The notes: generated by a model from the sequence alone, not told the origin. DNA of 64,000 nucleotides from Candidatus Bathyarchaeota archaeon (GCA_026014465.1 JAOZID010000010.1:1274303-1338302), one strand, 5' to 3'. Positions 17,145 through 25,906 are shown, numbered from the stretch's first letter. A program made the numbers and translations.

Positions 17145-17197
17145 CAGACCCCTCCCCTACTGGTTTCTGCATAGAATCTCTATTTGGAGCCTAATAG
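17145..17197 (-). repeat. Dispersed G-tract element, copy B
   Basis: On the minus strand: CTATTAGGCTCCAAAT, a four-base variant AGAG, then ATTCTATGCAGAAACC, AGTAG and a shorter tract GGGAGGGG ending TCTG. It points toward the polyferredoxin gene (start 17052) and lies about 55 nt upstream of that gene's TATA box. It also follows the GalT-like gene stop by 22 nt. Confidence 0.75.
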
Positions 17198-17219
17198 GTT
17201 GGTGTCGGTGGTTTGGCGG

Positions 17220-18305
17220 CTACTGTTGCGGCGTGGTTTTTAGGAACGTTTGTATTTTCTGCGCGAGTTTTTCGGGTTCTTCGACTGCTTCTCCGTCCCA
17301 GAGCAGGTACGGCGCTGCCCACGCATCGGTGAAGCATCCCTGCTGTATGCCCGCACGATTTATCATGCGCAAGTTCACATCAAAACCTTCCAAATTAGCC
17401 CCCATAGGACCCGACACCAAGACGATATTGAAGCTGCCATAACCCTGCGCCTTGTAGAACCACAATACCCTGCAGATGCCCTCTGCAAGCCCCATCCACT
17501 CGTTCTTGCTCAGCTCAAGCAAATGCGATTTCCCACGAACAACCGCCTGCACCTCATTGAGACCACGCAGCGGCGCAAACGGAACCAACCACTCCACGCC
17601 TCCAGATTCAAACAAGTACCGCTCGTTAGCGTCTTTTTCGGCGGCAACCAAATCACTCCAAAAACTGCTCTTGTTTTCTTGGTAGTAGGCTTGGCTTTTC
17701 TTTAGCATCAGCTCTGTCAAGTAGAAGGGGCGGTCACGCACCAAAACTTGCATGTGTGGATGGAAAATGCTTGAGCCCGCAGGCGTCAAAAAATTAAACG
17801 CAAACACGGGATACTTGATTTCAGGCGCAACCTCGACGAGGCGTTTGAGATATTTTGCCGCTCCTTCAAACCCATCCAGCAACAACTGCGGCGAAAACTC
17901 ATCCAATTCCAAACTATGCGCCCTAGACAAAATCGCCAAAATGCTCTGCTCCGCATGCCCCAACAAATTCGGAATAACCGTAGCTTCGCCCTGAACTATC
18001 CTGCCCTCCGCAAGAAAGTTCTTGGTGAACATGGGCGTTTTTGACCGTACGCTTTCAGGGCAAAACGGGCACGTCGCCTTGGTTTTCTGCGCCAAATCTG
18101 CAACCAACTGTGCATCCGACTTTAGGAACCTGTCCACATAGTTTAGCATGCCTTTGATGACGGTGGTGTTTCTGCCCGTCAACGGGTCAGCACGGTACTC
18201 AAACGTTATCTGCTCCTCCTCAAAATTCTTCAGTGGACTAAGAATCTTTGCGTGCTTAACAACCCTGCTAAACTCCAAAGTAAACACCACCAAATACAGC
18301 GTCAA
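17220..18305 (-). CDS. GalT-like nucleotidyltransferase of the HIT superfamily
   Basis: A 361-residue protein of galactose-1-phosphate uridylyltransferase type. Features are CPFCPES (about 79-85), a likely zinc site, and FHPHMQV, where His-x-His-x-Gln is the GalT active site. The N- and C-terminal halves resemble the duplicated HIT domains. The usual HPHGQ is here HPHMQ, and no galactose genes are nearby, so the substrate may be another sugar phosphate. The start is uncertain: TTG at 18305 gives the longest form, and later GTG codons are possible. Confidence 0.72.
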   Translation of the reverse strand: MTLYLVVFTLEFSRVVKHAKILSPLKNFEEEQITFEYRADPLTGRNTTVIKGMLNYVDRFLKSDAQLVADLAQKTKATCPFCPESVRSKTPMFTKNFLAEGRIVQGEATVIPNLLGHAEQSILAILSRAHSLELDEFSPQLLLDGFEGAAKYLKRLVEVAPEIKYPVFAFNFLTPAGSSIFHPHMQVLVRDRPFYLTELMLKKSQAYYQENKSSFWSDLVAAEKDANERYLFESGGVEWLVPFAPLRGLNEVQAVVRGKSHLLELSKNEWMGLAEGICRVLWFYKAQGYGSFNIVLVSGPMGANLEGFDVNLRMINRAGIQQGCFTDAWAAPYLLWDGEAVEEPEKLAQKIQTFLKTTPQQ

Positions 18306-18676
18306 CTAACCCTTAAACTCTTTTCATCACCCAGAAAATAGGGAAAAGACGCTTTTGGGCAGTCTGCGTTTTGCTGTGTCTTTTGGCGTGTTTGTTGTGT
18401 TCTTTGAAATGATTTGTGGTTTGCAATAAGTGTTAAATGAATTCTTGTGTCCTGAGCGTTGGATAGCTATGTCTGAAGCTGATTTAAAAGAAATTGCAGA
18501 TTTGCTGGTAAAGCTAAACAAGAAGATAGACGCCGTTATTGAAAGGAAAAACCAATAATCTAACCCGCAAAATCCACCATCTTTAAACGCTGTTTGTTTT
18601 GTTGTGCCGTGTTCTTGGGATAACAAATTTCAAATATGACCCTTTTTATCAGGTTTTAGAAAAGGTGTGGATGTTA
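18306..18676. other. 371-bp gap between GalT-like and DHS genes
   Basis: Contains the short candidate ORF at 18469-18558 and the leader of the DHS gene. I see no RNA gene or long repeat. A/T-rich upstream parts could serve as divergent promoters. Confidence 0.4.
18469..18558 (+). CDS. Candidate 29-residue microprotein
   Basis: ATG to TAA, encoding a short amphipathic helix with alternating charged and leucine residues (ADLKEIADLLVKLNKK). The residue pattern is protein-like, with heptad spacing of Leu/Ile/Val, but the length is small enough for chance. No clear ribosome site beyond a weak GGATAG. Confidence 0.35.
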   Translation: MSEADLKEIADLLVKLNKKIDAVIERKNQ

Positions 18677-19741
18677 ATGAGTGATTCTTATTTTCAAAAG
18701 AAGCTTGAGCCTATCAAGGTTAAGCCCAAGAGTGTTAATGAGTTATTGACGGATATGGCTAAGACTGCTTATCAGGGCAGGAAATTAGGCGAAGCAGTTG
18801 ATGTTTGGGAGAACATGGTTAAGGAAAAGGATTTGACTATTGCTTTGGGTTACGCGGGCAGTATGAGTACGGCGGGGCAGTGGACAATTATTAACTGGCT
18901 TATCGAAAACCGTTTCATTGACGTTTTGGTTAGCACGGGCGCAAACGTAAGCGAAGACATCGTTGATGCCATGGGCTTTGGGTACTGGCAAGGCAGCCAC
19001 CTCGCAAACGACCAAGACCTCTTAGACGCCGACGTAAACCGCTACTACGACGTGTATGGAAAAGAAACCGACTACCGCAAAATGGAAGAACTCGTAACCG
19101 ACTTCGTCATGACGCTTAAAACCGACTACCCCTACAGCAGCGCAGAATTCTTCCACGAACTAGGCAAATACCTCACCGAAAAAAACATACCCGCCATAGC
19201 CGCAACCGCCTACCAACACGGCGTCCCCATCTTCAGCCCCGCTTTCCTCGACAGCGCATACGGCGAAACCATCCTCATGGCAAAAAACAAAGGCCACAAA
19301 ATCATCGTCGACTCCGCCAAAGAATTTGAGCAGTTCGTGCAAATCGGAACCAAAACCAAAGACGTCGGAGTAATCTACCTAGGCGGAGGCGTCCCCAAAG
19401 ACCTCACCCAACTCATCGCAATCTCCGTATCACCCATGACCAACGACCAAGGTGTAGCAGGCAGAAAAGGCGGCTTGCGCAAAGGTCTGCAGGAGTACTA
19501 TTACCCCCACAAATACTCCATCCAAATCACCACCGACTCGCCACAGTGGGGCGGCTTAAGCGGCTGCACCCTAGAAGAAGCCATAAGCTGGGGCAAAATC
19601 AACGCCCAACCCAACACCCGCGCCGTCTGCTACTGCGACATAACCATCGGACTGCCACTAGTTACCCATGCACTATGCGAACGCGTAAAAACCAAACGCA
19701 ACGGACCCGACATGTCCTGGATTTTTGAAGGCCTAAAATAA
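18677..19741 (+). CDS. Deoxyhypusine synthase family protein, paralogue 1
   Basis: A 354-residue Rossmann-like DHS-family enzyme. It shows ALGYAGSMSTAGQ and LVSTGANVSED near the NAD site, YLGGGVPKD, and the catalytic-lysine region LEEAISWGKI. The family either makes deoxyhypusine on aIF5A from spermidine or, in divergent members, homospermidine-type products. It is longer and more divergent than the paralogue at 19755: the classic DGSxSGA stretch reads WGGLSGC here. ATG at 18677 has AGGTG at proper spacing. Confidence 0.82.
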   Translation: MSDSYFQKKLEPIKVKPKSVNELLTDMAKTAYQGRKLGEAVDVWENMVKEKDLTIALGYAGSMSTAGQWTIINWLIENRFIDVLVSTGANVSEDIVDAMGFGYWQGSHLANDQDLLDADVNRYYDVYGKETDYRKMEELVTDFVMTLKTDYPYSSAEFFHELGKYLTEKNIPAIAATAYQHGVPIFSPAFLDSAYGETILMAKNKGHKIIVDSAKEFEQFVQIGTKTKDVGVIYLGGGVPKDLTQLIAISVSPMTNDQGVAGRKGGLRKGLQEYYYPHKYSIQITTDSPQWGGLSGCTLEEAISWGKINAQPNTRAVCYCDITIGLPLVTHALCERVKTKRNGPDMSWIFEGLK

Positions 19742-19744
19742 GCC

Positions 19745-19763
19745 TTCTTTTTTCTTATTTTTT
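19745..19763 (+). terminator. T-rich terminator between convergent DHS genes
   Basis: TTCTTTTTTCTTATTTTTT lies immediately after the stop of paralogue 1 and reaches the stop of paralogue 2 on the other strand. Confidence 0.5.
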
Positions 19764-20696
19764 GGTTTTGTTTATTCTGTCGAGTAGTGCTGTTGTCATT
19801 ATGGGTAGGGCTATGGTGGCGTCGGCTTCTATGTGGGTGTGTTTGGCTTTTTGGCTGATTTTTCCCCATGAGACTGCTTCGCGGGGTCGGGCTCCGCTTA
19901 GGCTGCCGTCCCATTCTTCGGCGGTGCTGATGTAGACGACGTAGTCTAATCCGTTTTTGAATTGGTTCCACCATATGGTGTGGTGTTTGCTTATGCCTCC
20001 GCCGATGATGAGCGCTCCTGATTGTTTGGAGTCGTAGACAACATCGCAGAGGTTGCCTTCGTCTTGGAGCAGGTTTAAGCGAAAATCGTGGTCTTGGCTA
20101 AACATCCATGCTTGGTAGCCTACTGCGCCATCGGTTATGCCTGGTACGTGCACGGGTATGTTGTTTTTGGCTGCCCAATACAGAATCGAGGTTTCATCGC
20201 AGCAGCGTAAGCCGATTTCGCGGTTAAGCTCGGTCACGGACATTTCATGTTTGCCTTCCTCGTAGAGCTCCAAGAGCAAACCCTGAATTTTCTTTTCCAA
20301 AATCACGCCGTAGCTATCGTTAGGTACCAACACGTTCCCAAGCCTGTTCACGCCTTCGTCGTAGAGTTGGCTATCGTTCATAACAAAGCTGCCGCGGTAG
20401 TAGTCTTTCCAGCAGCGTGCAACATCATGATCCAGTGTGCCGCACGTCGTGATGATAACATCGAACAGGTTGCGTTTGACTAGTTCTCGAAAGACGCCGC
20501 GCAGACCCGTGGCGATAAGGTTTGCAGTAAATGAGAGGAACTTGGCGCAACCCTCTGCCTTTATCATATCCTCCAAGATGTCTACGCCTGTTGCAAGTTT
20601 GCCCGCGGTAAACCCCCATGACTGCCCCATCTGCTCAACTAACTGGTCTGTGGTCATGTTAGGAGAAAACCTGTAATCTTTGACTGCTTCTTTCAT
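19755..20696 (-). CDS. Deoxyhypusine synthase, paralogue 2
   Basis: A 313-residue DHS. It is close to the canonical family: IITTCGTLDHDVAR, YWAAKNNIPVHVPGITDGA, IIGGGISKHH, and EEWDGSLSGARPREAVSWGK with the active-site lysine. This is the better candidate for the true aIF5A-modifying enzyme that transfers the aminobutyl group of spermidine to a lysine. It faces paralogue 1 tail to tail. Start ATG with AGGAGAGCAAATC upstream. Confidence 0.88.
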   Translation of the reverse strand: MKEAVKDYRFSPNMTTDQLVEQMGQSWGFTAGKLATGVDILEDMIKAEGCAKFLSFTANLIATGLRGVFRELVKRNLFDVIITTCGTLDHDVARCWKDYYRGSFVMNDSQLYDEGVNRLGNVLVPNDSYGVILEKKIQGLLLELYEEGKHEMSVTELNREIGLRCCDETSILYWAAKNNIPVHVPGITDGAVGYQAWMFSQDHDFRLNLLQDEGNLCDVVYDSKQSGALIIGGGISKHHTIWWNQFKNGLDYVVYISTAEEWDGSLSGARPREAVSWGKISQKAKHTHIEADATIALPIMTTALLDRINKTKK

Positions 20697-21314
20697 GATT
20701 TGCTCTCCTTGTGTTTATGCAATGAGTGTTGTTTGTGGATAAATAGGTGTCGAAACCGTTGGTGGGTTGTTTAGGCGGTTAGGTGGGTTATGCTGAGTTG
20801 ACGCGTTTAATTGTGCGCTTGACTTTGGCTCTTTAGATGCGATACTTAAGATAGCTGAGCCTCAAACTTTCAAAATATGCGAGGAGGCTGACTTGCGCAA
20901 ATCTTTGTTAGACAAGTTTGGACTTGCACGTTTGTGGCGGGTTTGTGGTTGAGTTGTTTTGGGTGGGGTGTGTATATGTTGGTGTGTTGATTTTGTGGAG
21001 ATTATAGTTGCCTTTTTATTTGTCTGTGTTGTTGCTTGTTAGTAGGCGCCTATGTATAAAAAAATAGCAACAGAAGATGGAACTTATGTTGTATGATAAA
21101 ATAAAAAACCCGCGCTCTTTTAGCATGCAAACTCTCCAACCTTGCCTCTTCAAGAAACACCCAAACTTCGCCGCTTTTCTTTGTATGGCTGTGAATTACC
21201 AAAATCAAACGCAAATAAACTTGGAATTACATACTGATAACACTGTTTTCTTGCATCAACTTAATAAGCATGGTCAAAGGATTAGTTAACTGGAACCCTT
21301 GCAGGTGTGTAATT
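20697..21314. other. 618-bp gap before the Lrp regulator
   Basis: Holds a possible decayed coding stretch (20797-20952) and A/T-rich DNA from about 21040 with a TATA-like CTATGTATAAAA. An open frame at 21077-21289 has poor composition and no ribosome site and is not called. No tRNA or repeat was seen. Confidence 0.4.
20797..20952 (+). pseudogene. Possible gene remnant or short leader ORF
   Basis: A 51-codon open stretch with protein-like content (AILKIAEPQTFKICEEADLR) but no start codon near its left end. Inside it, GAGGAGG (20881-20887) precedes TTG at 20893, which would give a 19-residue peptide. Either a relic of a lost gene or a short translated leader. Weak evidence. Confidence 0.22.
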
Positions 21315-21836
21315 TTGAAAGATATAGAACGTAAAATGCTCTCTGAACTTGTAAAAAACTCGCGAAGAAGCGACAGGGAACTAGCAAAAGCAATTGGCAC
21401 CTCCCAACCCACCGCCACCCGCGTGAGGACCAAACTAGAAAAAGAAGGCTACATCAAAGAGTACACTGCAATACCTAACCTGAGCAGAATCGGCTACACA
21501 ATCATGGCTTTCACCTTCCTGAAACTGAACACAGCTTTCTCTCAATCCCCACAGCAACTGGAGACTTTTAGGAAACTGCATTTTGACTCAATATCTAAAG
21601 ATGTGCATGCCATTTTGCTAGTTAAGCATGGTATGGGTCTTGGGTACGACGCGGTTGTGTTGTCTTTGCACTCTGACTACTCTTCGTGCGACAGTTTTCG
21701 AAACCTCCTAAAAGAAAGCATGAAAGAAAACATAATTGACTTGAGCACTTTCCTTGTGAACCTTGAAGACGAATCTGGCAGTTTACCCCTAACCTTCTCG
21801 ATGTTCGCTAACCAACTGCTCAATATAAAAAGCTAA
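21315..21836 (+). CDS. Lrp/AsnC-family transcriptional regulator
   Basis: A 173-residue regulator: an N-terminal helix-turn-helix (DIERKMLSELVKNSRRSDRE; AKAIGTSQPTATRVRTKLEK) and a C-terminal effector-binding part replacing the normal RAM domain with low similarity. TTG at 21315 is preferred because GCAGGTG precedes it with 8-nt spacing and the Lrp domain begins there; an ATG at 21270 gives a longer form. Target genes unknown; it is monocistronic. Confidence 0.78.
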   Translation: MKDIERKMLSELVKNSRRSDRELAKAIGTSQPTATRVRTKLEKEGYIKEYTAIPNLSRIGYTIMAFTFLKLNTAFSQSPQQLETFRKLHFDSISKDVHAILLVKHGMGLGYDAVVLSLHSDYSSCDSFRNLLKESMKENIIDLSTFLVNLEDESGSLPLTFSMFANQLLNIKS

Positions 21837-21859
21837 AACGCCGCTGCTATCATGATAGT

Positions 21860-22189
21860 CTATAAGAACCCCGCGTCACGCAGCTTTAACGCTAACGCAA
21901 TATTTCCCTTAAACTTGACTTTGCCCGTGAAAAACGCTTTTTCTGCGCTTAACTTGTTATTCACCAAGTCCATGTAGTCTTTCTCTGCAATCTTCAATGA
22001 CAAGTCTGGTGCGGGGTGCTCTTTTTCTTCCACTTTTATTGTTTGGTCTTTTATAGTAACTGTCCAGCTTCCCCCATTAGGTCCTGATATGCTGATTTGA
22101 GCTGTAACATCTATCCCTGCCGCTTTGCTGGGGTCGAATCTTTGGGGCAAAACCTTCTCGAAAAACTCTCCGGGCGTAACGGCCTGCAT
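21860..22189 (-). CDS. SCP2 sterol-carrier domain protein
   Basis: A 109-residue single SCP2 domain (GSWTVTIKDQTIKVEE; PDLSLKIAEKDYMDLVNNKL; FFTGKVKFKGNIALALKL). Such stand-alone domains bind lipids or other hydrophobic ligands. It lies 16 nt downstream of cofE on the same strand and is probably cotranscribed. Confidence 0.85.
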   Translation of the reverse strand: MQAVTPGEFFEKVLPQRFDPSKAAGIDVTAQISISGPNGGSWTVTIKDQTIKVEEKEHPAPDLSLKIAEKDYMDLVNNKLSAEKAFFTGKVKFKGNIALALKLRDAGFL

Positions 22190-22205
22190 GCCTTTTCCTT
22201 CTCGT

Positions 22206-22991
22206 TTATCTGAATAAATCTTTTTCTTTAGGTCTTGTAAGTTCCTTAGCTGAAACGTCCTTTGCAGGCTTGTACTTGTAGCCGCGCACTATCGCTACAG
22301 GTATGCCCTCACTGCTTTGCCCCATAACTAACTCAGCCGCCGAAGCCAACTCATCCCCAACACACGTCTGCTTCACCCTAAGCTTACGCCCAAACAGGTC
22401 CTTTTCCCCGCGCCTATCCCTAATTGCTCTAATACCCGCAACCCCTATCGCTATATTGATTTCTCCCATCCTAAACGGACGCCCATGCGTATCTGAAACA
22501 ATAACTGCCACCTCGCCGCAACCTGCACATTTTTTGATTTCTTCTCTGATTTTCTGTGCGGAAGAGTCGGCGTCTTTGGGCAACAACGCAACCTGCCTGC
22601 GGCTATCATACACGTTTGATTGGTCTACTCCTGCGTTAGCTGAGACTATGCCCTGCTTTGTTTGGGTTATGAGACTGCTTGGACCTACCCGCACAATCTC
22701 CTCTGTTTCGCTAAGAATAACCTCGATAAGAGCAGGGTCTCTGCCCAGTTTGCCCGCAATTTCCACAGCTTTTTTTGAGGGCGTTATAGTATCCAAATCC
22801 ACTACGCTTCCCTCTGCCTTGGAAACTGCAACATGCGTAACAACCACCACATCGCCTTCTTGTAGGGGCGTGCCCTGATTTTTGGCTGCTTCACAAATCA
22901 TTTGCCCCAAATTATCTCCTGCCTTAAACAGCGGCAAGCCTTCAACTGCAATAACCCTAACAGCATCCAAGCGCAATTCCTCAACTATCAA
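22206..22991 (-). CDS. cofE: Coenzyme F420:L-glutamate ligase
   Basis: A 261-residue CofE that adds glutamate to F420-0 using GTP. Family signatures are GDVVVVTHVAVSKAEGSVVD, ETEEIVRVG, GIVSANAGVDQSNV, VIVSDTHGRPFRMGEINIAI, and RDRRGEKDLFG. Together with cofD at 39.9 kb it shows that this cell makes F420, which bears on the FrhB-type fusion in the CODH operon. Confidence 0.94.
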   Translation of the reverse strand: MIVEELRLDAVRVIAVEGLPLFKAGDNLGQMICEAAKNQGTPLQEGDVVVVTHVAVSKAEGSVVDLDTITPSKKAVEIAGKLGRDPALIEVILSETEEIVRVGPSSLITQTKQGIVSANAGVDQSNVYDSRRQVALLPKDADSSAQKIREEIKKCAGCGEVAVIVSDTHGRPFRMGEINIAIGVAGIRAIRDRRGEKDLFGRKLRVKQTCVGDELASAAELVMGQSSEGIPVAIVRGYKYKPAKDVSAKELTRPKEKDLFR

Positions 22992-23107
22992 AACTGGCTA
23001 ACAAGAACCCCTTAAAGCTTACCGCAACTTGACTGCCAAAAGCTTGATGTGCATAAAAATAAGATGGGAGGCATGTTGCCTCTAATGTTTGTTTGAAGCT
23101 TTTGTGT

Positions 23108-23833
23108 TTAGCTTCGGAACTTTTGTAGTTTTTGCAGCATTTCTTTGTCGCCTTCGGCGTCGCCTGCACATGTGGCGATGATGCCGTCGACAAGTCCGTC
23201 TAGTTTGCCTGCGACTTCTTCAACTGTGTCCATGGTTGCAACTGTTGGCCAGCCGATCATCTTGACGGTTTCTACGTTTTTGGGTGTGCCTACTAGGAAG
23301 TATGCGTAGATGGGTTTGTTTAGGCGTTTGCATTCTGCGGCTACTGCTTTTAGTGTGTCAAAGGATTTTTCTTCGAGCCTCATGAAGTAGATGAAGTCCC
23401 AGTCGCCTCTTACGCGTTCTAGGGTTTCTTCAAGGGAGCGGCGTGCAGTGAGCAAGCATCCGAGTTTTATGTTCTTTAGCTTGATGTTTGCGCGCAAAAA
23501 GTCGCGGGCTTCCTCAGAGGACTTTAGCATTTTGATGGGGTCTCCGAATTTGGGGTTGTCACCCATGGTGACTGCCAATCCGTCAACACCCACGATGTCA
23601 GAGGCCAAAGCTAGACCGCCAACTTCAACGGGTCCTTTGTAGTGAAGAATGAATATGGGTACTATTTCTTTGTCGGGGTATTTGGTTTTTAGGACAGCGC
23701 TGACAACAACGCCGCTGGCTGCAGGATAACCCGCTGCGCCGTCAGTTACGTTCCATCCGTCAACTAAATCTTTGAGTTCTTCAGCTAGCTTGAGAAATTT
23801 GCGTGTGGGAACAAATTCATTTAGTATTTTCAT
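23108..23833 (-). CDS. MetF-like methylenetetrahydrofolate reductase family protein
   Basis: A 241-residue TIM-barrel protein of the MTHFR family, shorter than bacterial MetF (about 290). The block VGVDGLAVTMGDNPKFGDP matches the MetF LTGDxPxxGD region, and GCLLTARRSLEETLERV and FIYFMRL match the following strands. It could reduce a methylene-pterin in the methyl branch that feeds the nearby CODH/ACS. No MetV-type zinc partner is adjacent. The C1 carrier (tetrahydrofolate or tetrahydromethanopterin) cannot be told from sequence. Confidence 0.72.
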   Translation of the reverse strand: MKILNEFVPTRKFLKLAEELKDLVDGWNVTDGAAGYPAASGVVVSAVLKTKYPDKEIVPIFILHYKGPVEVGGLALASDIVGVDGLAVTMGDNPKFGDPIKMLKSSEEARDFLRANIKLKNIKLGCLLTARRSLEETLERVRGDWDFIYFMRLEEKSFDTLKAVAAECKRLNKPIYAYFLVGTPKNVETVKMIGWPTVATMDTVEEVAGKLDGLVDGIIATCAGDAEGDKEMLQKLQKFRS

Positions 23834-24180
23834 GGAGCTTCCTCTCGGCTAAACGTAAGCGGGCTGGATTAAAAAACTTTTGCATCCCTCACCCTGCCTT
23901 GTTGATGTTGCATCTTGACTAGTTGTGGCTTAATTTTGGGTTGTTTTGTAAATACTTTATTTGACCTGTATAGGGTAATCTGCGGGTTTTGGTAAAAAAG
24001 CTGATATTTGTGTTTGTTTGGGGTGCCATGAGCGCGGTGGCTTGGCTGTGTTTTCCGCTGGGGTCTTAGCGGTGTGTGCGCGTCGGGTTTATTTTACCCC
24101 AATTTTTTTGGTTTTGACTGTTTCTCTGGGAAATGTAAATTAGTCCTGAAAGAGGCATATTTGTAGTTGTGTGATATAGT
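23834..24180. other. 347-bp divergent gap between metF-like and cooC genes
   Basis: T/G-rich, holding the promoters of both neighbours. TTTATTTGAC and GTAAATTAG are possible A/T elements; none is convincing. No ORF of note. Confidence 0.35.
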
Positions 24181-24984
24181 ATGAAGATTGCAGTTTCTGG
24201 TAAAGGTGGCGTTGGCAAAACTTTGATTGCGGGTGGGTTAGCTCGTGGTTTTGTGGAACGCGGTTTTAAGACTATGGCTATTGACGCGGACTCTTCTCCT
24301 AATTTGGCTATGACCTTGGGTTTGACTGCCACACAGGCTCGCGAGATTTTGCCTGTATCTGAAAACAAATCACTGCTGGAAGCCAAAACCAACACTGGCT
24401 ACTCAGGCATCTACCGCCTATCCTTTAGCGTGGATGACATAGTCAAAGAATACTCCGTAGCCACTCCGCTGGGCGTTAACCTCATGGTCATGGGCACCGT
24501 GAAATCCATGGGCGCAGGCTGCATGTGCGCTCCCGTAGCTGTCATACGCGCTTTGCTTAGGCACCTAGTTGTTGACCGAGACGAAGCTGTAGTTTTAGAT
24601 TTTGAAGCAGGCGTTGAGCACATCGGCAGGGGAACCGCCAAAGAAGTCGATGCCCTTCTAACTGTAGCTGACTCTAACCTGAAATCCTTAGAGATTGCCA
24701 AACACATACATGATATGGCAGTCGAGGCAGGCATGAAGCATCTTTACCTCATAGGCAACCGCGTCATGAACGACGCCCAAAAACAAGCCATTCAAGACTT
24801 CGCCGACAAAAACAACATGAAAATCCTCGCGTTCGTACCTTTCGACCAACGCGTAATCGACGCAGACATGCGCGGAGAAACCCCCCTTCTAGACAAGGAC
24901 ATCTCTGCAGTTAAGACCATAGACAATATATGCGACACGTTGCTTAAAGAGAACCCTAGTCAACCTGCAACGGAGCAGAATTAG
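24181..24984 (+). CDS. cooC: CooC/AcsF-type nickel-insertion ATPase, copy 1
   Basis: A 267-residue MinD-family ATPase. The deviant Walker A motif is SGKGGVGKTLIAG with both signature lysines. A CxC motif (GAGCMCAP) at about 120 is the nickel-binding dimer interface of CooC. VVLDFEAGVEHIGRG is the Walker B/switch region. It would insert nickel into CODH (C-cluster) or ACS (A-cluster). Directly followed by a second CooC-like gene and then cdhA. Confidence 0.9.
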   Translation: MKIAVSGKGGVGKTLIAGGLARGFVERGFKTMAIDADSSPNLAMTLGLTATQAREILPVSENKSLLEAKTNTGYSGIYRLSFSVDDIVKEYSVATPLGVNLMVMGTVKSMGAGCMCAPVAVIRALLRHLVVDRDEAVVLDFEAGVEHIGRGTAKEVDALLTVADSNLKSLEIAKHIHDMAVEAGMKHLYLIGNRVMNDAQKQAIQDFADKNNMKILAFVPFDQRVIDADMRGETPLLDKDISAVKTIDNICDTLLKENPSQPATEQN

Positions 24985-24996
24985 GAGGTTGTGTTT

Positions 24997-25767
24997 GTGA
25001 AAACTTTGGTAACTGTTGGTCGTGGTGGAACTGGAAAATCAAGTTTTACAGCTTTGATGGCAAAATGCTTCATAGATGCAGGAGCGGCGCCGTTGCTGCT
25101 TGTGGATGCTGACCCTGACCAGAACCTGGCTGAAATGCTAGGCGTAGACCTTGCAGCTGCAGGCAAAGCCACCATGGCAGAACTTATCGTGGATACTTTC
25201 ATAAAAAAGGGCGGAACCACCGTTGGCGTACCCCCTGCAGAACGTATTGAAAGTAACATTTGGGCTAAGGGTCTTTACGAGGGAGATAATTTTGATTTCA
25301 TGTCAGTGGGTACCAAATGGGTGGAAGGCTGTTATTGTATGCCTAACTCTGCATTAAAATCCGCGCTGGAATCTTTAACAAAAAACTACAAGTATATACT
25401 CATTGATTCCCCTGCAGGTTTGGAGCATCTGAACAGGCGCATAGCGTCAAAAGTAAACGACATTTTTGACATACTCGACCACTCCAAAAAAAGCCTTGAC
25501 CACGTGAGGCGTGCTTATCGTATTGCTCAGGAGGTTGAGATGCAGTTTGACAATTTCTACCTTGTTGGCGGCTACCGGTTTCCTGAGGAACTTGCTGGTA
25601 AAGCGGAGGCAGAGCTGGAGTTTAAGTATGTAGGTAAAATCGTTGCGGATGAACTAGTGGATGATTACGTTCTTAACGGTAAATCGTTGCTTGAATTGCC
25701 ATCTGACAATTCTGCATATACATCTGTTAAGTCTATCTTAAAAACGGCAGGTTACATACATCAATAA
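24997..25767 (+). CDS. CooC-like ATPase, copy 2, altered P-loop
   Basis: A 256-residue relative of CooC. The P-loop reads GRGGTGKSS: the first, signature lysine of the deviant Walker A motif is replaced by arginine. The CxC nickel motif is kept (EGCYCMP), as is DSPAGLEHLNRR. GTG at 24997 is preferred, 8 nt after AGGAGG; GTG at 24991 is possible. Two CooC paralogues may serve the two nickel sites, C-cluster and A-cluster; that division is an inference. Confidence 0.82.
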   Translation: MKTLVTVGRGGTGKSSFTALMAKCFIDAGAAPLLLVDADPDQNLAEMLGVDLAAAGKATMAELIVDTFIKKGGTTVGVPPAERIESNIWAKGLYEGDNFDFMSVGTKWVEGCYCMPNSALKSALESLTKNYKYILIDSPAGLEHLNRRIASKVNDIFDILDHSKKSLDHVRRAYRIAQEVEMQFDNFYLVGGYRFPEELAGKAEAELEFKYVGKIVADELVDDYVLNGKSLLELPSDNSAYTSVKSILKTAGYIHQ

Positions 25768-25849
25768 ATCAGTTTCTTTTCTATACTAATCCTCCATTTA
25801 ACCTTGCTTTCTTTGGGGTGCAACATTACTTTTCAGCCGATGCTTTGGA

Positions 25850-25860
25850 AAGGTTTAAAG
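25850..25860 (+). promoter_or_regulatory. Probable promoter of the CODH/ACS operon
   Basis: GGAAAGGTTTAAAG resembles a BRE followed by a TATA box, about 50 nt before the start of cdhA. The 139-bp gap after the second cooC suggests cdhA has its own transcript. Confidence 0.4.
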
Positions 25861-25906
25861 CACTGCAAATTCAGGTATAATTCCAAACCTTTACTGAGGT
25901 TTGAAA

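Noticed and set aside
21077-21289. 70-codon ORF upstream of the Lrp gene
   Set aside because: Composition is not protein-like, no ribosome site, and it overlaps the likely promoter region of the regulator.
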